64,000 nt of DNA, from positions 1-64,000 of the forward strand of contig NZ_FMWG01000004.1 of NCBI RefSeq assembly GCF_900102795.1, given 5' to 3'. The notes beneath the pieces are model-generated. The model did no database searches, was not told where the DNA came from, and saw nothing but the letters and a program-made list of their open reading frames with translations. This DNA is from Epibacterium ulvae. GTDB lineage: Bacteria; Pseudomonadota; Alphaproteobacteria; Rhodobacterales; Rhodobacteraceae. The position numbers and the translations under genes were made by a program. Shown in pieces: positions 8,248 through 15,632 of this stretch (positions within the stretch are counted from its first letter, which is position 1; each line of letters opens with the position of its first letter).

Positions 8248-9012
8248 ATGTATATTCGCTCTTTATTTCTCGGTGCTGCTGTAAGTGCTCTGATCTTGCC
8301 AATGGCTGCGCTCGCAGAGTCCGCCAAAACCGTTGTGATGGTTCATGGTGCCTTCGCTGACGGATCATCATGGAACAAGGTTATTCCCCTTCTACAAGAA
8401 GAGGGGTTGAAGACGATTGCGGTTCAACTGCCGATGACCTCGCTTGCCGATGACGTTGCATTTACACAGCGTGCCATTGACAACGCAGAAGGCGAAGTCG
8501 TTCTTGTCGGACATTCCTGGGGCGGTGTTGTCATCACGGAAGCAGGAGTGGACGATCAAGTGATGTCACTAGTCTATCTCTCTGCCTTTGCGCCCATAGC
8601 GGGAGAGCATATCCACGACATTCTTGACGATGCTCACAAAACACGCGGTATCCCCACTGTAGATGGCTTCAAGACACCGATCGTCGACGAAAACAAGTTC
8701 ATTCGCCTGTCAGAAGAAACAATAGTCAAATATTTCGCACCCGACATTCCACAGGCGGATGCGAAGCTGATCGCGGCTTCGCAGGGCCGCCTGCACGCCG
8801 CAGCGCTCGATCAAGCCCCAAGTGTTCAGGCTTGGGACGGAAAACCATCCTGGTATGTAGTTGCCGCGAACGATCAAATGATTGCACCGGACGTTCAACG
8901 CGAACAGGCCGAGCGGATTGGGGCGCAAACGACAGAAATCGCTGCGAGCCACGTGGGCATGCTCTCAAAGCCCGAAGATGTGGCCGCTGTGATCATCGAC
9001 GCCGCGAAGTAA
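8248..9012 (+). CDS. Secreted alpha/beta hydrolase
   Basis: The 254-aa product has a signal peptide (MYIRSLFLGAAVSALILPMA, cleavage near ALAES) and an alpha/beta hydrolase fold: VMVHGAFADGSSW (oxyanion loop), VGHSWGG with the nucleophile Ser, and a late SHVGML His. It resembles small periplasmic esterases of the EstC type. ATG 8248 follows AAGGAA. It follows the OhrR-like gene by ~100 bases with operator-like repeats between, so expression may respond to organic peroxides or a related ligand. Substrate unknown. Confidence 0.88.
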   Translation: MYIRSLFLGAAVSALILPMAALAESAKTVVMVHGAFADGSSWNKVIPLLQEEGLKTIAVQLPMTSLADDVAFTQRAIDNAEGEVVLVGHSWGGVVITEAGVDDQVMSLVYLSAFAPIAGEHIHDILDDAHKTRGIPTVDGFKTPIVDENKFIRLSEETIVKYFAPDIPQADAKLIAASQGRLHAAALDQAPSVQAWDGKPSWYVVAANDQMIAPDVQREQAERIGAQTTEIAASHVGMLSKPEDVAAVIIDAAK

Positions 9013-9632
9013 CATCCAGCATCGCGCGTCTGTTTCCTGGGCGCGCTTTCTCTTTCACTCATCAGTTGGTGAAAGCGCCATAAAAACTGCTCAAACGTAT
9101 CTTGAAGCGGCAAACACCATTGTCCTGAAACTGTCATCGGCAGAGGCGATAGAAGTTCATGCTGCCGGTGGCGGTTCCAAGATCGCTTAAGGAATACAAT
9201 TTACCCATGCCCGGAAACTGACATTGGCGCAGCCGCAGCGAGTTCACACTTTGTCCCGCACCCCTTCCGTTCGATGATGATTGGTGGATGCACATGCGGC
9301 GAATGCCTGTTCTTTCCATTGCTCGTGCAGCATTTGAACGCCCCTCATCGGCCAGATCCCGCGACTTTGCAAAGGTCACTATCTGCGCCTACCGCTCGCA
9401 GCCCGAAGCAGACACAAGGCCCTTAGCGAGAATTTACCAGAGCTGACCTTCGCTATGCGGGTTGCGAAGGAGGTGGATGCGGGACAGAGTTGCCGTTTAC
9501 TGCTATTACCCCAAGGTCCACTATCTGGTGCTGTTCAATGAACAATCCCGACTTGAATATTGGCGTTGTAGAAGATGCCGGATTGCGCGAGGCTAAGCCT
9601 GTTGATCGCCGCCTCAACGCTTGGAGCCATCG
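9013..9632. other. Long gene-poor stretch with a possible gene fragment
   Basis: No intact gene. On the plus strand, 9071-9190 is open and encodes a protein-like C-terminus (ESAIKTAQTYLEAANTIVLK followed by a short GGGSKIA tail) with no credible start; it may be the end of a lost gene. The rest (9191-9632) shows only short unrecognised frames. Confidence 0.35.
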
Positions 9633-10130
9633 ATGGAAGAATTTACATATGGGACTGTTTCATCAGACCATGCGTCTGATTGGAGAGATTTGCGGCTCGA
9701 AGGAGCGCGTGATTTTCCGTTGGGATTTCTCGTAACTTTAGAAGAAATGGCGGCAGCTGACACAGACCGTTGCGGTGAGATTCTGAAACGTGGCAGCATC
9801 CGGGGGGTCTTTAATTATCGAAAGTTGATTGGATTCTGCGGATTTCGCCCTCAACTGCTCAAACAGACAAGGCATCGCGGCGAGATTGGACCCTTCTTTG
9901 TCAGTCAAAAATACCACGGTGGCGGTGCAGCAAAGACAATGATGTCTGGCTTGATAGACGAAGCCAAAGCAAACAAATTGGAACAGCTTGAACTATTTGT
10001 GGATACCGAAAATTTGAGGGCCATAGCATTCTACGAGCGGTACGGCTTTGAACGAATTGCAACGCATAGGGATGTCGTGCGGATCGACGGCATCTCTAGA
10101 AATGATTACTTATACACGCTTCGAATATGA
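9633..10130 (+). CDS. GNAT-family N-acetyltransferase
   Basis: A 165-aa GNAT protein. The acetyl-CoA-binding region is visible as EIGPFFVSQKYHGGGAAKTM, followed by the conserved C-terminal strand-helix LELFVDTENLRAIAFYERYGFE. The ATG at 9633 has GGAG upstream; a TTG 12 bases earlier is less likely. It stands alone between gene-poor stretches. The substrate cannot be inferred; many such proteins acetylate antibiotics, amino acids or ribosomal proteins. Confidence 0.9.
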   Translation: MEEFTYGTVSSDHASDWRDLRLEGARDFPLGFLVTLEEMAAADTDRCGEILKRGSIRGVFNYRKLIGFCGFRPQLLKQTRHRGEIGPFFVSQKYHGGGAAKTMMSGLIDEAKANKLEQLELFVDTENLRAIAFYERYGFERIATHRDVVRIDGISRNDYLYTLRI

Positions 10131-10135
10131 GACGT

Positions 10136-10191
10136 GGTGGCTGCGCAGCCATTCGAGCAGGATGCAGCATCCGTCACTTTGGACTCGAAGC
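10136..10191 (-). repeat. Dispersed intergenic repeat, copy 4 (inverted)
   Basis: Read on the minus strand it gives GAGTCCAAAGTG, ACGGATGCTGCATCC and CGAATGGCTGCG, matching the core of the family at 3882-3922 (GAGCCCAAAGTG...GATGCTGCAAC...GAATGTCCG). The rest of 10192-10373 shows nothing recognisable. Confidence 0.55.
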
Positions 10192-10373
10192 AGTCATTAG
10201 CCGCAATTAATACGAAGTGCGGCTCTCGGGGAAAGTGCCGGACTTTACAATTGTCGCTCTCTGCGGTGAGTTGACATTGAACCTTCCAATGTACCTGTGT
10301 CACTCTGTCTCAAAGCAGTTCCAGAAAGGGTGCAGCCCAGTGACAGGCTACATTCGGTCACACTTGATACATG

Positions 10374-10412
10374 AAGAAGGGAGAGTGCTTTCAAGACCAC
10401 TCTCCCTTCTTT
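10374..10412. terminator. Strong hairpin between GNAT and RTX genes
   Basis: A perfect 14-bp stem (AAGAAGGGAGAGTG at 10374-10387 pairing with 10398-10411) with a 10-base loop, followed on the plus strand by TGCTTTT. It lies directly after the stop codon of the minus-strand RTX gene and downstream of the plus-strand GNAT, so it probably serves as a terminator for one or both. Confidence 0.85.
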
Positions 10413-10416
10413 GCTT

Positions 10417-12075
10417 TTATGCTACTGGCAGCAAGTCATCGTACCAGTATATGACTTCGCCGCTGCTGGAGAAGCCATACAACACAGGTGGATCTAGGTC
10501 TGGCTCATAAGTGTCAGACTGTATGAGCAAGCGGTTTTCATAGTAAACCGTATCCTCTTCGCTAGCGTCCACGACATGATCGCCAGAGTAGAAATAGAAA
10601 ATGTCAGCCCCTTCATTGCCGTAAAGATAAGATGAGCCGTTCCCGTAAAGTGTATCATCTCCGGCACCGCCTGAAACGATGTCAAAGCTATAGCCTTCAC
10701 CGTTTTCGCCAGCAGAAAGAACATCATCCCCCTCTTCTCCGTAAACGAAATCCGAACCTTGACCGCCGGTAATGGTATCCGCTCCATCACCACCGAAGAG
10801 CGTATTGTCCGCCTCATTCCCAGAAATTACATCCGCAAAATCAGAACCGAACACGTCTTCAAAATTCGCAGCGGTCGCGGTTGTCGTGTCGATCACCAAC
10901 TCACCGGAAACCAGATCAATCTGCGCACCGGTTCCCAAGTCTGCAAAAGTGATTGTATCACCAGACCAAGGACCATCCTCTCCAGCATCAAGGATCTGGA
11001 AACTTGGAGCATCCTCAATGATTACGCGATCGCTGCCGTTTGTCAGGCGGATATTCTCAATGGAGAACAAATCTGTGCTCGTATACCCCTGCGTCCCACC
11101 TCCTGTGACATGACCGCTATGAGCAACCGAACCTTGCGCCAATGCCTCAGGCACCCGAAAATATACACCAACCGAATAATCTGAGAGGTCGAAGAAATCA
11201 GTTCCATCGCCCCCATCTATGAAATCTCGTCCTGCCGAACCGATAATAATATCGTCACCGCCCCCTGCATGAATGATATTGTCGTCGGCACTACCGGCAA
11301 TCAAATCCTCAACATCGCCCTGTCTTCCAGCCTGAATACCCCCCTCAGTATATCTACTCATTCCTTGGAATAGGAGTGAGCTGGTCCCAATCGTGCCGTA
11401 AGTTTGCTGCACATAGTCAGCGAGCTGAAGTGTCGCTGAACCACCACCGAAGACCGTGCCAAGGGACAAGGACTGCCATGCCGCCCCAAGCGACGTAAAG
11501 ACATCGACTGACGCAAGAGATTGAAGGGCAACAACAAGATCGTAGCTGTCCCCCGGATTCAGTAGGTTTTCCTGAAACGGATCAGTGTTGCCAAGACCGG
11601 CAAATAGCAGGTTTCCAGACCAAACCCCGATATCGACATCGTAACCCCTGCCTTTCAATACGTTGACAACTTGCGTGGCATCAACATCCGCTATTCTGAA
11701 TAGGTCAGGGAGAGCATTATCTGGACTCTCATCGCTGATGAAATCCCATATAGAACTCGCAATCGCGTCAGAAGCTTCATCCAGTGTCACTTGCGAAACC
11801 GGTTTGCCAAGCCTTATTTCCACCTGAGCTGTCGTATAGTCTCGGATCAGACCCGAAGCAGGTCCAACATTTGCGTTTGCTTGTGAAGCCACTTGAAACC
11901 ATTCCCGTACGGCTCCATCAGCGACATTCCCGAAATCGTCTGGCGATGCGGTGTACTCGTGAATTTTGGCGTAAAATCCGCTCCAATCTGCTTGATCCGC
12001 CAACGCAGACAAAGTGGCGTAATGCGTTAAACCAGTGCTTTGATCTATTGTGGAGGTGGAAATCTTATAAGGCAT
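10417..12075 (-). CDS. RTX calcium-binding repeat protein, type I secretion substrate
   Basis: A 552-aa protein with no N-terminal signal peptide. The first ~250 residues are a DUF4214-free, unrecognised domain. From about residue 255 onward several GGxGxDxUx-type nonapeptide units appear (AGGGDDIIIGS, DGGDGTDFF, FGGDGADTITGGQGSDFVYG, SGGAGDDTLYG), which bind calcium after export. Such proteins normally leave through a type I secretion system, but none is encoded in the window. The ATG at 12075 nearly abuts the divergent gene at 12110. It may be a surface or secreted protein; enzymatic activity is not evident. Confidence 0.88.
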   Translation of the reverse strand: MPYKISTSTIDQSTGLTHYATLSALADQADWSGFYAKIHEYTASPDDFGNVADGAVREWFQVASQANANVGPASGLIRDYTTAQVEIRLGKPVSQVTLDEASDAIASSIWDFISDESPDNALPDLFRIADVDATQVVNVLKGRGYDVDIGVWSGNLLFAGLGNTDPFQENLLNPGDSYDLVVALQSLASVDVFTSLGAAWQSLSLGTVFGGGSATLQLADYVQQTYGTIGTSSLLFQGMSRYTEGGIQAGRQGDVEDLIAGSADDNIIHAGGGDDIIIGSAGRDFIDGGDGTDFFDLSDYSVGVYFRVPEALAQGSVAHSGHVTGGGTQGYTSTDLFSIENIRLTNGSDRVIIEDAPSFQILDAGEDGPWSGDTITFADLGTGAQIDLVSGELVIDTTTATAANFEDVFGSDFADVISGNEADNTLFGGDGADTITGGQGSDFVYGEEGDDVLSAGENGEGYSFDIVSGGAGDDTLYGNGSSYLYGNEGADIFYFYSGDHVVDASEEDTVYYENRLLIQSDTYEPDLDPPVLYGFSSSGEVIYWYDDLLPVA

Positions 12076-12109
12076 GAACTATCCTGACAACACAACTATA
12101 GGTGGCGAT

Positions 12110-12943
12110 ATGTCGTTCAGGATCATCAAAAAAGTCAAGCACGTTGGTCTATTAGCTCTTATGATGCAGTCAGGGGCCACCTCTCTCTCAGCGGAGGTAG
12201 ACAAGTATAAATTCCGCGCCCCGCCGCCAGCTGATGCCAGTGCGTCATACTGCGATCATAAGGGAGACCCAGGGTATCCTCACGGAAACATCATTAAACT
12301 AGGTGATCGCGTGTTTCATACCTGCGCACGCTTTGCCTCCAACGCTGTGCTCACGGTAATGAATGCACAACGCCTTCCTGGGTTGCGGTATAATCTCACA
12401 GCATTTTCGACGGGTGTAATGACGGCAGATTTTCAGCACATCACAAAGCGCGGTCGAGAGAACTACCCTGACTTTCGTGAGCGCATCACCTTGGGGGAAG
12501 GTGTTTATTCTGTTTACCATGATGAAGATCGCATAGTGCCGATTGAAGGTAAACCAGATGAAGTGACTACCGCTGGCAATCTGTACGTCTACGAAGGTCC
12601 AGTAGCAGGGGCGCGTGAGCGTGTACCTCACCAAGCCAAGTGCTTTAATGAAAATAAGAAACAGATCGAGAATGGAAGTTATTCCTGCTACATCAGATTT
12701 GACTGGCATGGCCTGTCAACACGAATAAACGTCTGGGCTGGCGGTGATCTGTTTTCACCGATGGAGCACAAGCACTTTCCCGCACTTGTTGACGACCTAC
12801 TCCTTTTGCTCGAAGAGGTTGACGTGACTGATAATCCGTTGCGGCAGGAGTGCATTCGCTCTGGCAATGGCTGGTGGGATGGAGAGTGTCAAAGTGCACA
12901 CAAAATTGACCGACAAATGACTTCCAAAAAGGGTGGCGAGTGA
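12110..12943 (+). CDS. Exported hypothetical protein, first gene of the cassette array
   Basis: About 277 aa from the ATG at 12110 (preceded by AGGTGG; an earlier ATG at 12074 overlaps the divergent RTX start). The N-terminus is a likely signal peptide (basic MSFRIIKKVK, then hydrophobic VGLLALMM, Ala/Ser-rich cleavage region). The mature part has several Cys residues but no family I recognise. Its last residues TSKKGGE are encoded by the first copy of the array repeat, and its TGA overlaps the next ATG (TGATG). Confidence 0.65.
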   Translation: MSFRIIKKVKHVGLLALMMQSGATSLSAEVDKYKFRAPPPADASASYCDHKGDPGYPHGNIIKLGDRVFHTCARFASNAVLTVMNAQRLPGLRYNLTAFSTGVMTADFQHITKRGRENYPDFRERITLGEGVYSVYHDEDRIVPIEGKPDEVTTAGNLYVYEGPVAGARERVPHQAKCFNENKKQIENGSYSCYIRFDWHGLSTRINVWAGGDLFSPMEHKHFPALVDDLLLLLEEVDVTDNPLRQECIRSGNGWWDGECQSAHKIDRQMTSKKGGE

Positions 12944-13224
12944 TGGGACTTATTTTTAGAGCAGTAGAAGCAGCATCTTTCAAGACCGGAATACCACTGG
13001 GGGGACTGTGGCTTCTGTTGCTGACTGCTTGCGGCGGCCTGTGGGTAGTTACTGAGCACCCTTACTATACGCAACGAGATCTGGTGATTGGTTTTTGTAT
13101 GTGGGCTGTTGCGTATTCGGCGATTTGGCTGGCTCATCGCGGGGAGTTTTGGATGGACCCGAAACTTCTGCGATCCCTCAGGGACGCTGAACAAATCAAT
13201 TTCGAGCGAAAAAAAGAGGACTAG
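12943..13224 (+). CDS. Small membrane protein of the array
   Basis: A 93-aa product with two hydrophobic segments (about residues 17-37 and 48-66) and a charged C-terminus ending RKKED. No family recognised. The ATG overlaps the upstream stop by one base and uses the AAGGGTG ribosome site supplied by the first array repeat. It does not carry the repeat-encoded tail; the next repeat begins 27 bases after its stop, past a short GGTTGG/CCGACC hairpin. Confidence 0.6.
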   Translation: MGLIFRAVEAASFKTGIPLGGLWLLLLTACGGLWVVTEHPYYTQRDLVIGFCMWAVAYSAIWLAHRGEFWMDPKLLRSLRDAEQINFERKKED

Positions 13225-13274
13225 CCTCGGTTGGTATAGCCGACCCGCAAGGTTTCCAACAAAGGTGCCGACTG

Positions 13275-13478
13275 ATGGGCAAGGGCCACTGTGATCACCG
13301 GGTTGTGCTGCGCGATCCCGAAGACAAGATCATACAAGATCACCCATTTGAAAGCTTCGCCCGCGCGCAGCCCGAATATGAGCGCCTTGCTGTCTCTGTG
13401 GCGGAGGGCCACGAACTCACGCTACAGCACGGCGCGAGAATAATTTTCAAAACTTCCAAGAAGGGTGCAGATCAATGA
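13275..13478 (+). CDS. Small soluble hypothetical protein of the array
   Basis: A 67-aa product starting MGKGHCDHRVVLRDPEDKII, no membrane segment, unrecognised. Start and ribosome site lie in the second array repeat. Its C-terminus TSKKGADQ is encoded by the third repeat, and the stop overlaps the next ATG (ATGA). Confidence 0.6.
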   Translation: MGKGHCDHRVVLRDPEDKIIQDHPFESFARAQPEYERLAVSVAEGHELTLQHGARIIFKTSKKGADQ

Positions 13479-13648
13479 CCGAGAAACGAATTATCCTTGA
13501 TGAATACGAAAGCACATTGAGCGATGAAGACCGCAAGGTTGCGGCTGAATATGCACGCAGTCGCGTGGTCTCTTCGACCTCAACTGTCGCCACGCAAACC
13601 CCTGAAATGGTTCAAGGTTATGAGACTTCCAACAAAGGTGCGGAATGA
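13475..13648 (+). CDS. 57-aa hypothetical protein of the array
   Basis: Very short reading frame beginning MTEKRIILDEYESTLSDEDR and ending ETSNKGAE, the tail being encoded by the fourth array repeat. It is acidic and probably helical; no family is recognised. It overlaps the preceding gene by 4 bases and the following ATG by one base, so the set is tightly coupled. Support comes from the conserved junction arrangement more than from its own sequence. Confidence 0.5.
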   Translation: MTEKRIILDEYESTLSDEDRKVAAEYARSRVVSSTSTVATQTPEMVQGYETSNKGAE

Positions 13649-13839
13649 TGTTGCGGACTTATGCACCTACAATCGTTGACCTCGCGTATCTGGTCGTTTT
13701 TGTGGTGCTCGGTGCTGTATTGATGTGGCTCACCGGCTTTGGCCCGATCTGGGTTGGCGCGTTGATCGCAGCCTTCTTCTATCCTTGGCAGGGCTTCATC
13801 AGGAGATGGAAAATGGCTTCCAGAAAGGGTGTAGATTGA
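13648..13839 (+). CDS. 63-aa two-helix membrane protein of the array
   Basis: Starts MLRTYAPTIVDLAYLVVFVV and has two predicted membrane helices (about residues 8-30 and 33-48), then a basic stretch and the repeat-encoded tail MASRKGVD. An ATG three bases earlier is possible, but by analogy with other junctions the ATG at repeat position 24 is preferred. No family recognised. Confidence 0.55.
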   Translation: MLRTYAPTIVDLAYLVVFVVLGAVLMWLTGFGPIWVGALIAAFFYPWQGFIRRWKMASRKGVD

Positions 13840-14183
13840 AAGTTCCTTCGCCAGCAATCCTTGTGGAAACACTTGGTGGTTATTCGGCGGCAGCTGCTTT
13901 GATTTTTGTCGGCCTTAAAGGCGGTCAAGTTTTACCGCATGTCCTAGGTGAAAACCCTTGGCCTACATTCTGGCTAGTTGGGCTACTACCATGGTTTGGA
14001 GCGCTCCTATGGATATGGGTGTCAGTATACCTAGCGGCCTATGCGTACCGTCATGTAAAACTGGCGGCGGGCAGTCTAATCGCGATAGTTGCCGCTGCGA
14101 CCATGTTTTTGATCGGCGGTGTTTCCAGCTTTGTAGCTTTTGTCGTGATCATAGTTGAGTTTTCAGGGTACCTAACAAAGTAA
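13836..14183 (+). CDS. 115-aa three-helix membrane protein of the array
   Basis: Starts with TTG inside the fifth repeat (protein MKVPSPAILVETLGGYSAAA), overlapping the previous stop (TTGA), with AAAGGG as ribosome site. Three hydrophobic segments are visible (about residues 13-30, 44-70, 76-105). It ends GYLTK; its TAA shares one base with the sixth repeat, so the tail is not appended. Function unknown. Confidence 0.55.
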   Translation: MKVPSPAILVETLGGYSAAAALIFVGLKGGQVLPHVLGENPWPTFWLVGLLPWFGALLWIWVSVYLAAYAYRHVKLAAGSLIAIVAAATMFLIGGVSSFVAFVVIIVEFSGYLTK

Positions 14184-14205
14184 CTTCCAAGAAAGGTGCC
14201 GGTGA

Positions 14206-14445
14206 ATGAGGGTTTCCAAGAACAATCGAACAGCGGCTGCGCAGCTATTGCAGCGACTTGATCCAGCGTCGTATGATGCACGTTGCCTACGCGAACTGGT
14301 CGCCTGCTATGACAACAAAGAGCCGGTTGATGAAGCCATTTACAGCGATGCTTGCGCTATACTGAGCAACGCATTTCAACCGCCATACATTCCAGACGAA
14401 CATGGTAATCCGGTCAAGAACCCAGCGCTCATGGACGCTTCCTGA
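14206..14445 (+). CDS. 79-aa soluble hypothetical protein of the array
   Basis: Starts MRVSKNNRTAAAQLLQRLDP, soluble, unrecognised. It ends MDAS because the seventh repeat has TCCTGA where others have TCCAGA or TCCAAG: a single A-to-T change turns the repeat-encoded tail into a stop in the same frame. That makes this copy a natural test of whether the tail matters. Confidence 0.55.
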   Translation: MRVSKNNRTAAAQLLQRLDPASYDARCLRELVACYDNKEPVDEAIYSDACAILSNAFQPPYIPDEHGNPVKNPALMDAS

Positions 14446-14538
14446 AAAGGTGCCGCAAAATCATGACAAAGGGATATTCATCCTCTTGCAATAGAATATC
14501 CCAAAATGTATATACAGCATATCACATGGAGATATGCA

Positions 14539-14793
14539 ATGCCCCTCTACATACGAGATGATCAAGTCAACGACTTGGCCGAAACTGCTCTAAAGATAAC
14601 CGGCAGGACAAACAAAACAGAGCTGGTTAGGGACGCCTTGGAGGCGTTTATTCATGTTCACAGCGCCAAGGAAAGCCTCTCCGATAAAGTAGCAAAGATC
14701 CAAGCAAAAGCTGCTGAACACGGTATTGTAGCAGATGGTGCGGACGACAAGAGCTTGATGGATGATGCGTGGGGCGAACCTGATGTTCATTGA
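14539..14793 (+). CDS. vapB: VapB/PSK-type antitoxin
   Basis: An 84-aa protein starting MPLYIRDDQVNDLAETALKI, typical of the Rv0623/PSK-like VapB antitoxins: an N-terminal ribbon-helix-helix-like DNA-binding part (TGRTNKTELVRDALEAF) and an acidic C-terminus (DKSLMDDAWGEPDVH). GGAGAT precedes the ATG. Unlike the other array genes it has its own ~75-base upstream region with AT-rich inverted sequence (around GTATATAC), as expected for an autoregulated toxin-antitoxin promoter. It overlaps vapC by 11 bases. Confidence 0.85.
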   Translation: MPLYIRDDQVNDLAETALKITGRTNKTELVRDALEAFIHVHSAKESLSDKVAKIQAKAAEHGIVADGADDKSLMDDAWGEPDVH

Positions 14794-15208
14794 CGCCAGT
14801 GCTGTGGTCGCTGTGATCAAAGGTGAACCAGAAGCCCAAGCGTTATTGAAGGCCATGGGGTTGCGCGAGGGGAAGCTGATCGCGTCGCCAATCGTGCGTA
14901 TGGAGGCAACACTTGCGCTTGCGAGAACACGCAAAGAGCAACGTGGCGAAACCCATATGACCACCGAGGACTTTGACGTAGCTGGTCAGCTCGTGACAGA
15001 GTTTTTCCACTCTGCGAAAATTCGGGAAGTCCACATTACAGAAAGCACTGGCAAGGCAGCCTGTGATGCGCTGGCCCGATATGGAAAAGTCGTAGGCCAC
15101 CCAGCGAAGCTGAACCTTGGCGATGCTTTGTCTTATGCCTGCGCCAAGGCACACCACCAGCCTTTGCTCTACAAAGGCGATGATTTCAAACATACTGATC
15201 TTGCTTGA
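14783..15208 (+). CDS. vapC: VapC-family PIN-domain ribonuclease toxin
   Basis: The 141-aa PIN domain protein starts MFIDASAVVAVIKGE and shows the acidic metal-binding residues expected: Asp in FIDASA, Glu in RMEATLAL and Asp in LGDALSYACAK near the C-terminus. VapC toxins cleave specific RNAs, often tRNAs. It partners with the overlapping VapB. The pair sits between the seventh and eighth junction repeats, like a cassette of the array. Confidence 0.9.
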   Translation: MFIDASAVVAVIKGEPEAQALLKAMGLREGKLIASPIVRMEATLALARTRKEQRGETHMTTEDFDVAGQLVTEFFHSAKIREVHITESTGKAACDALARYGKVVGHPAKLNLGDALSYACAKAHHQPLLYKGDDFKHTDLA

Positions 15209-15246
15209 ACAGCAAGCAAACAGATTTCCAACAAAGGTGCAGATTG

Positions 15247-15402
15247 ATGGCAATTTCGCTGCCAGAAAAGATTGCAATCTATCACCGCAACCTCGTCCGA
15301 TATGAACAGGAAGGTGATACTGAAAAAATCGAGGTACAGCGACGGTTAATTGCTCGCCTCGAAAACGAACTAGCTTCCAGAAAAGGTGCAGATGACCCTT
15401 AA
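15247..15402 (+). CDS. 51-aa last gene of the array
   Basis: Starts MAISLPEKIAIYHRNLVRYE in the eighth repeat and ends ELASRKGADDP, with the tail encoded by the ninth and last repeat. The protein is mostly helical and charged. After it the array stops; 15403-15632 holds no supported gene. Confidence 0.5.
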   Translation: MAISLPEKIAIYHRNLVRYEQEGDTEKIEVQRRLIARLENELASRKGADDP

Positions 15403-15632
15403 GCGGACAAGAGCCACCGCGCACGTAATAGGGGCATGGGCCGCAGTAGCCCCAAAGCAGACACGATCTGTCGAGCGCTTCGATCCCGCAGAGCCTACAG
15501 GTCCGACTGAAAGCTGCCATTCATGTTCGGTGAAGTCATTTTGGATGGAAAGATTTTTTTGAAATCTAAAGCTGGATCAGCCACGAAAAAGATACCAAAT
15601 ACCCCGATGCCTTGAGCGCCCTAGGGCTATTA

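Larger units (their letters stand above)
12920..15398 (+). repeat. Nine-copy ~26-bp junction repeat of a small-gene array
   Basis: Copies start at 12920, 13252, 13452, 13625, 13816, 14183, 14437, 15224 and 15373. By-eye consensus: RCTTCCAANAAAGGTGCNGATTGATG; TTCC, AAAGGTG and often the final ATG are the best conserved. Each copy lies exactly at a gene junction. It supplies the AAGGTG ribosome site for the next gene (start codon at repeat position 24 in six copies) and in six copies encodes, or was meant to encode, the C-terminal residues of the gene before. Spacing between copies runs from 149 to 787 bases, set by the gene in between. No dyad symmetry or attC-like core pair is visible. Confidence 0.85.

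Noticed and set aside
12920-15398. Integron attC sites
   Set aside because: The junction repeats are only ~26 bp and lack the paired, complementary core sites and central imperfect palindrome of attC; no integron integrase with its extra domain is present.
12920-15398. CRISPR array
   Set aside because: The intervals vary from 149 to 787 bases and are coding genes; repeats contain ribosome sites and start codons.
14843-15520. Minus-strand Cys-rich open frame (CRLCG...CGPC) across vapC and the last array gene
   Set aside because: Most of it is antisense to well-supported VapC; the Cys pattern at its N-terminus is not a zinc-ribbon family I can identify.
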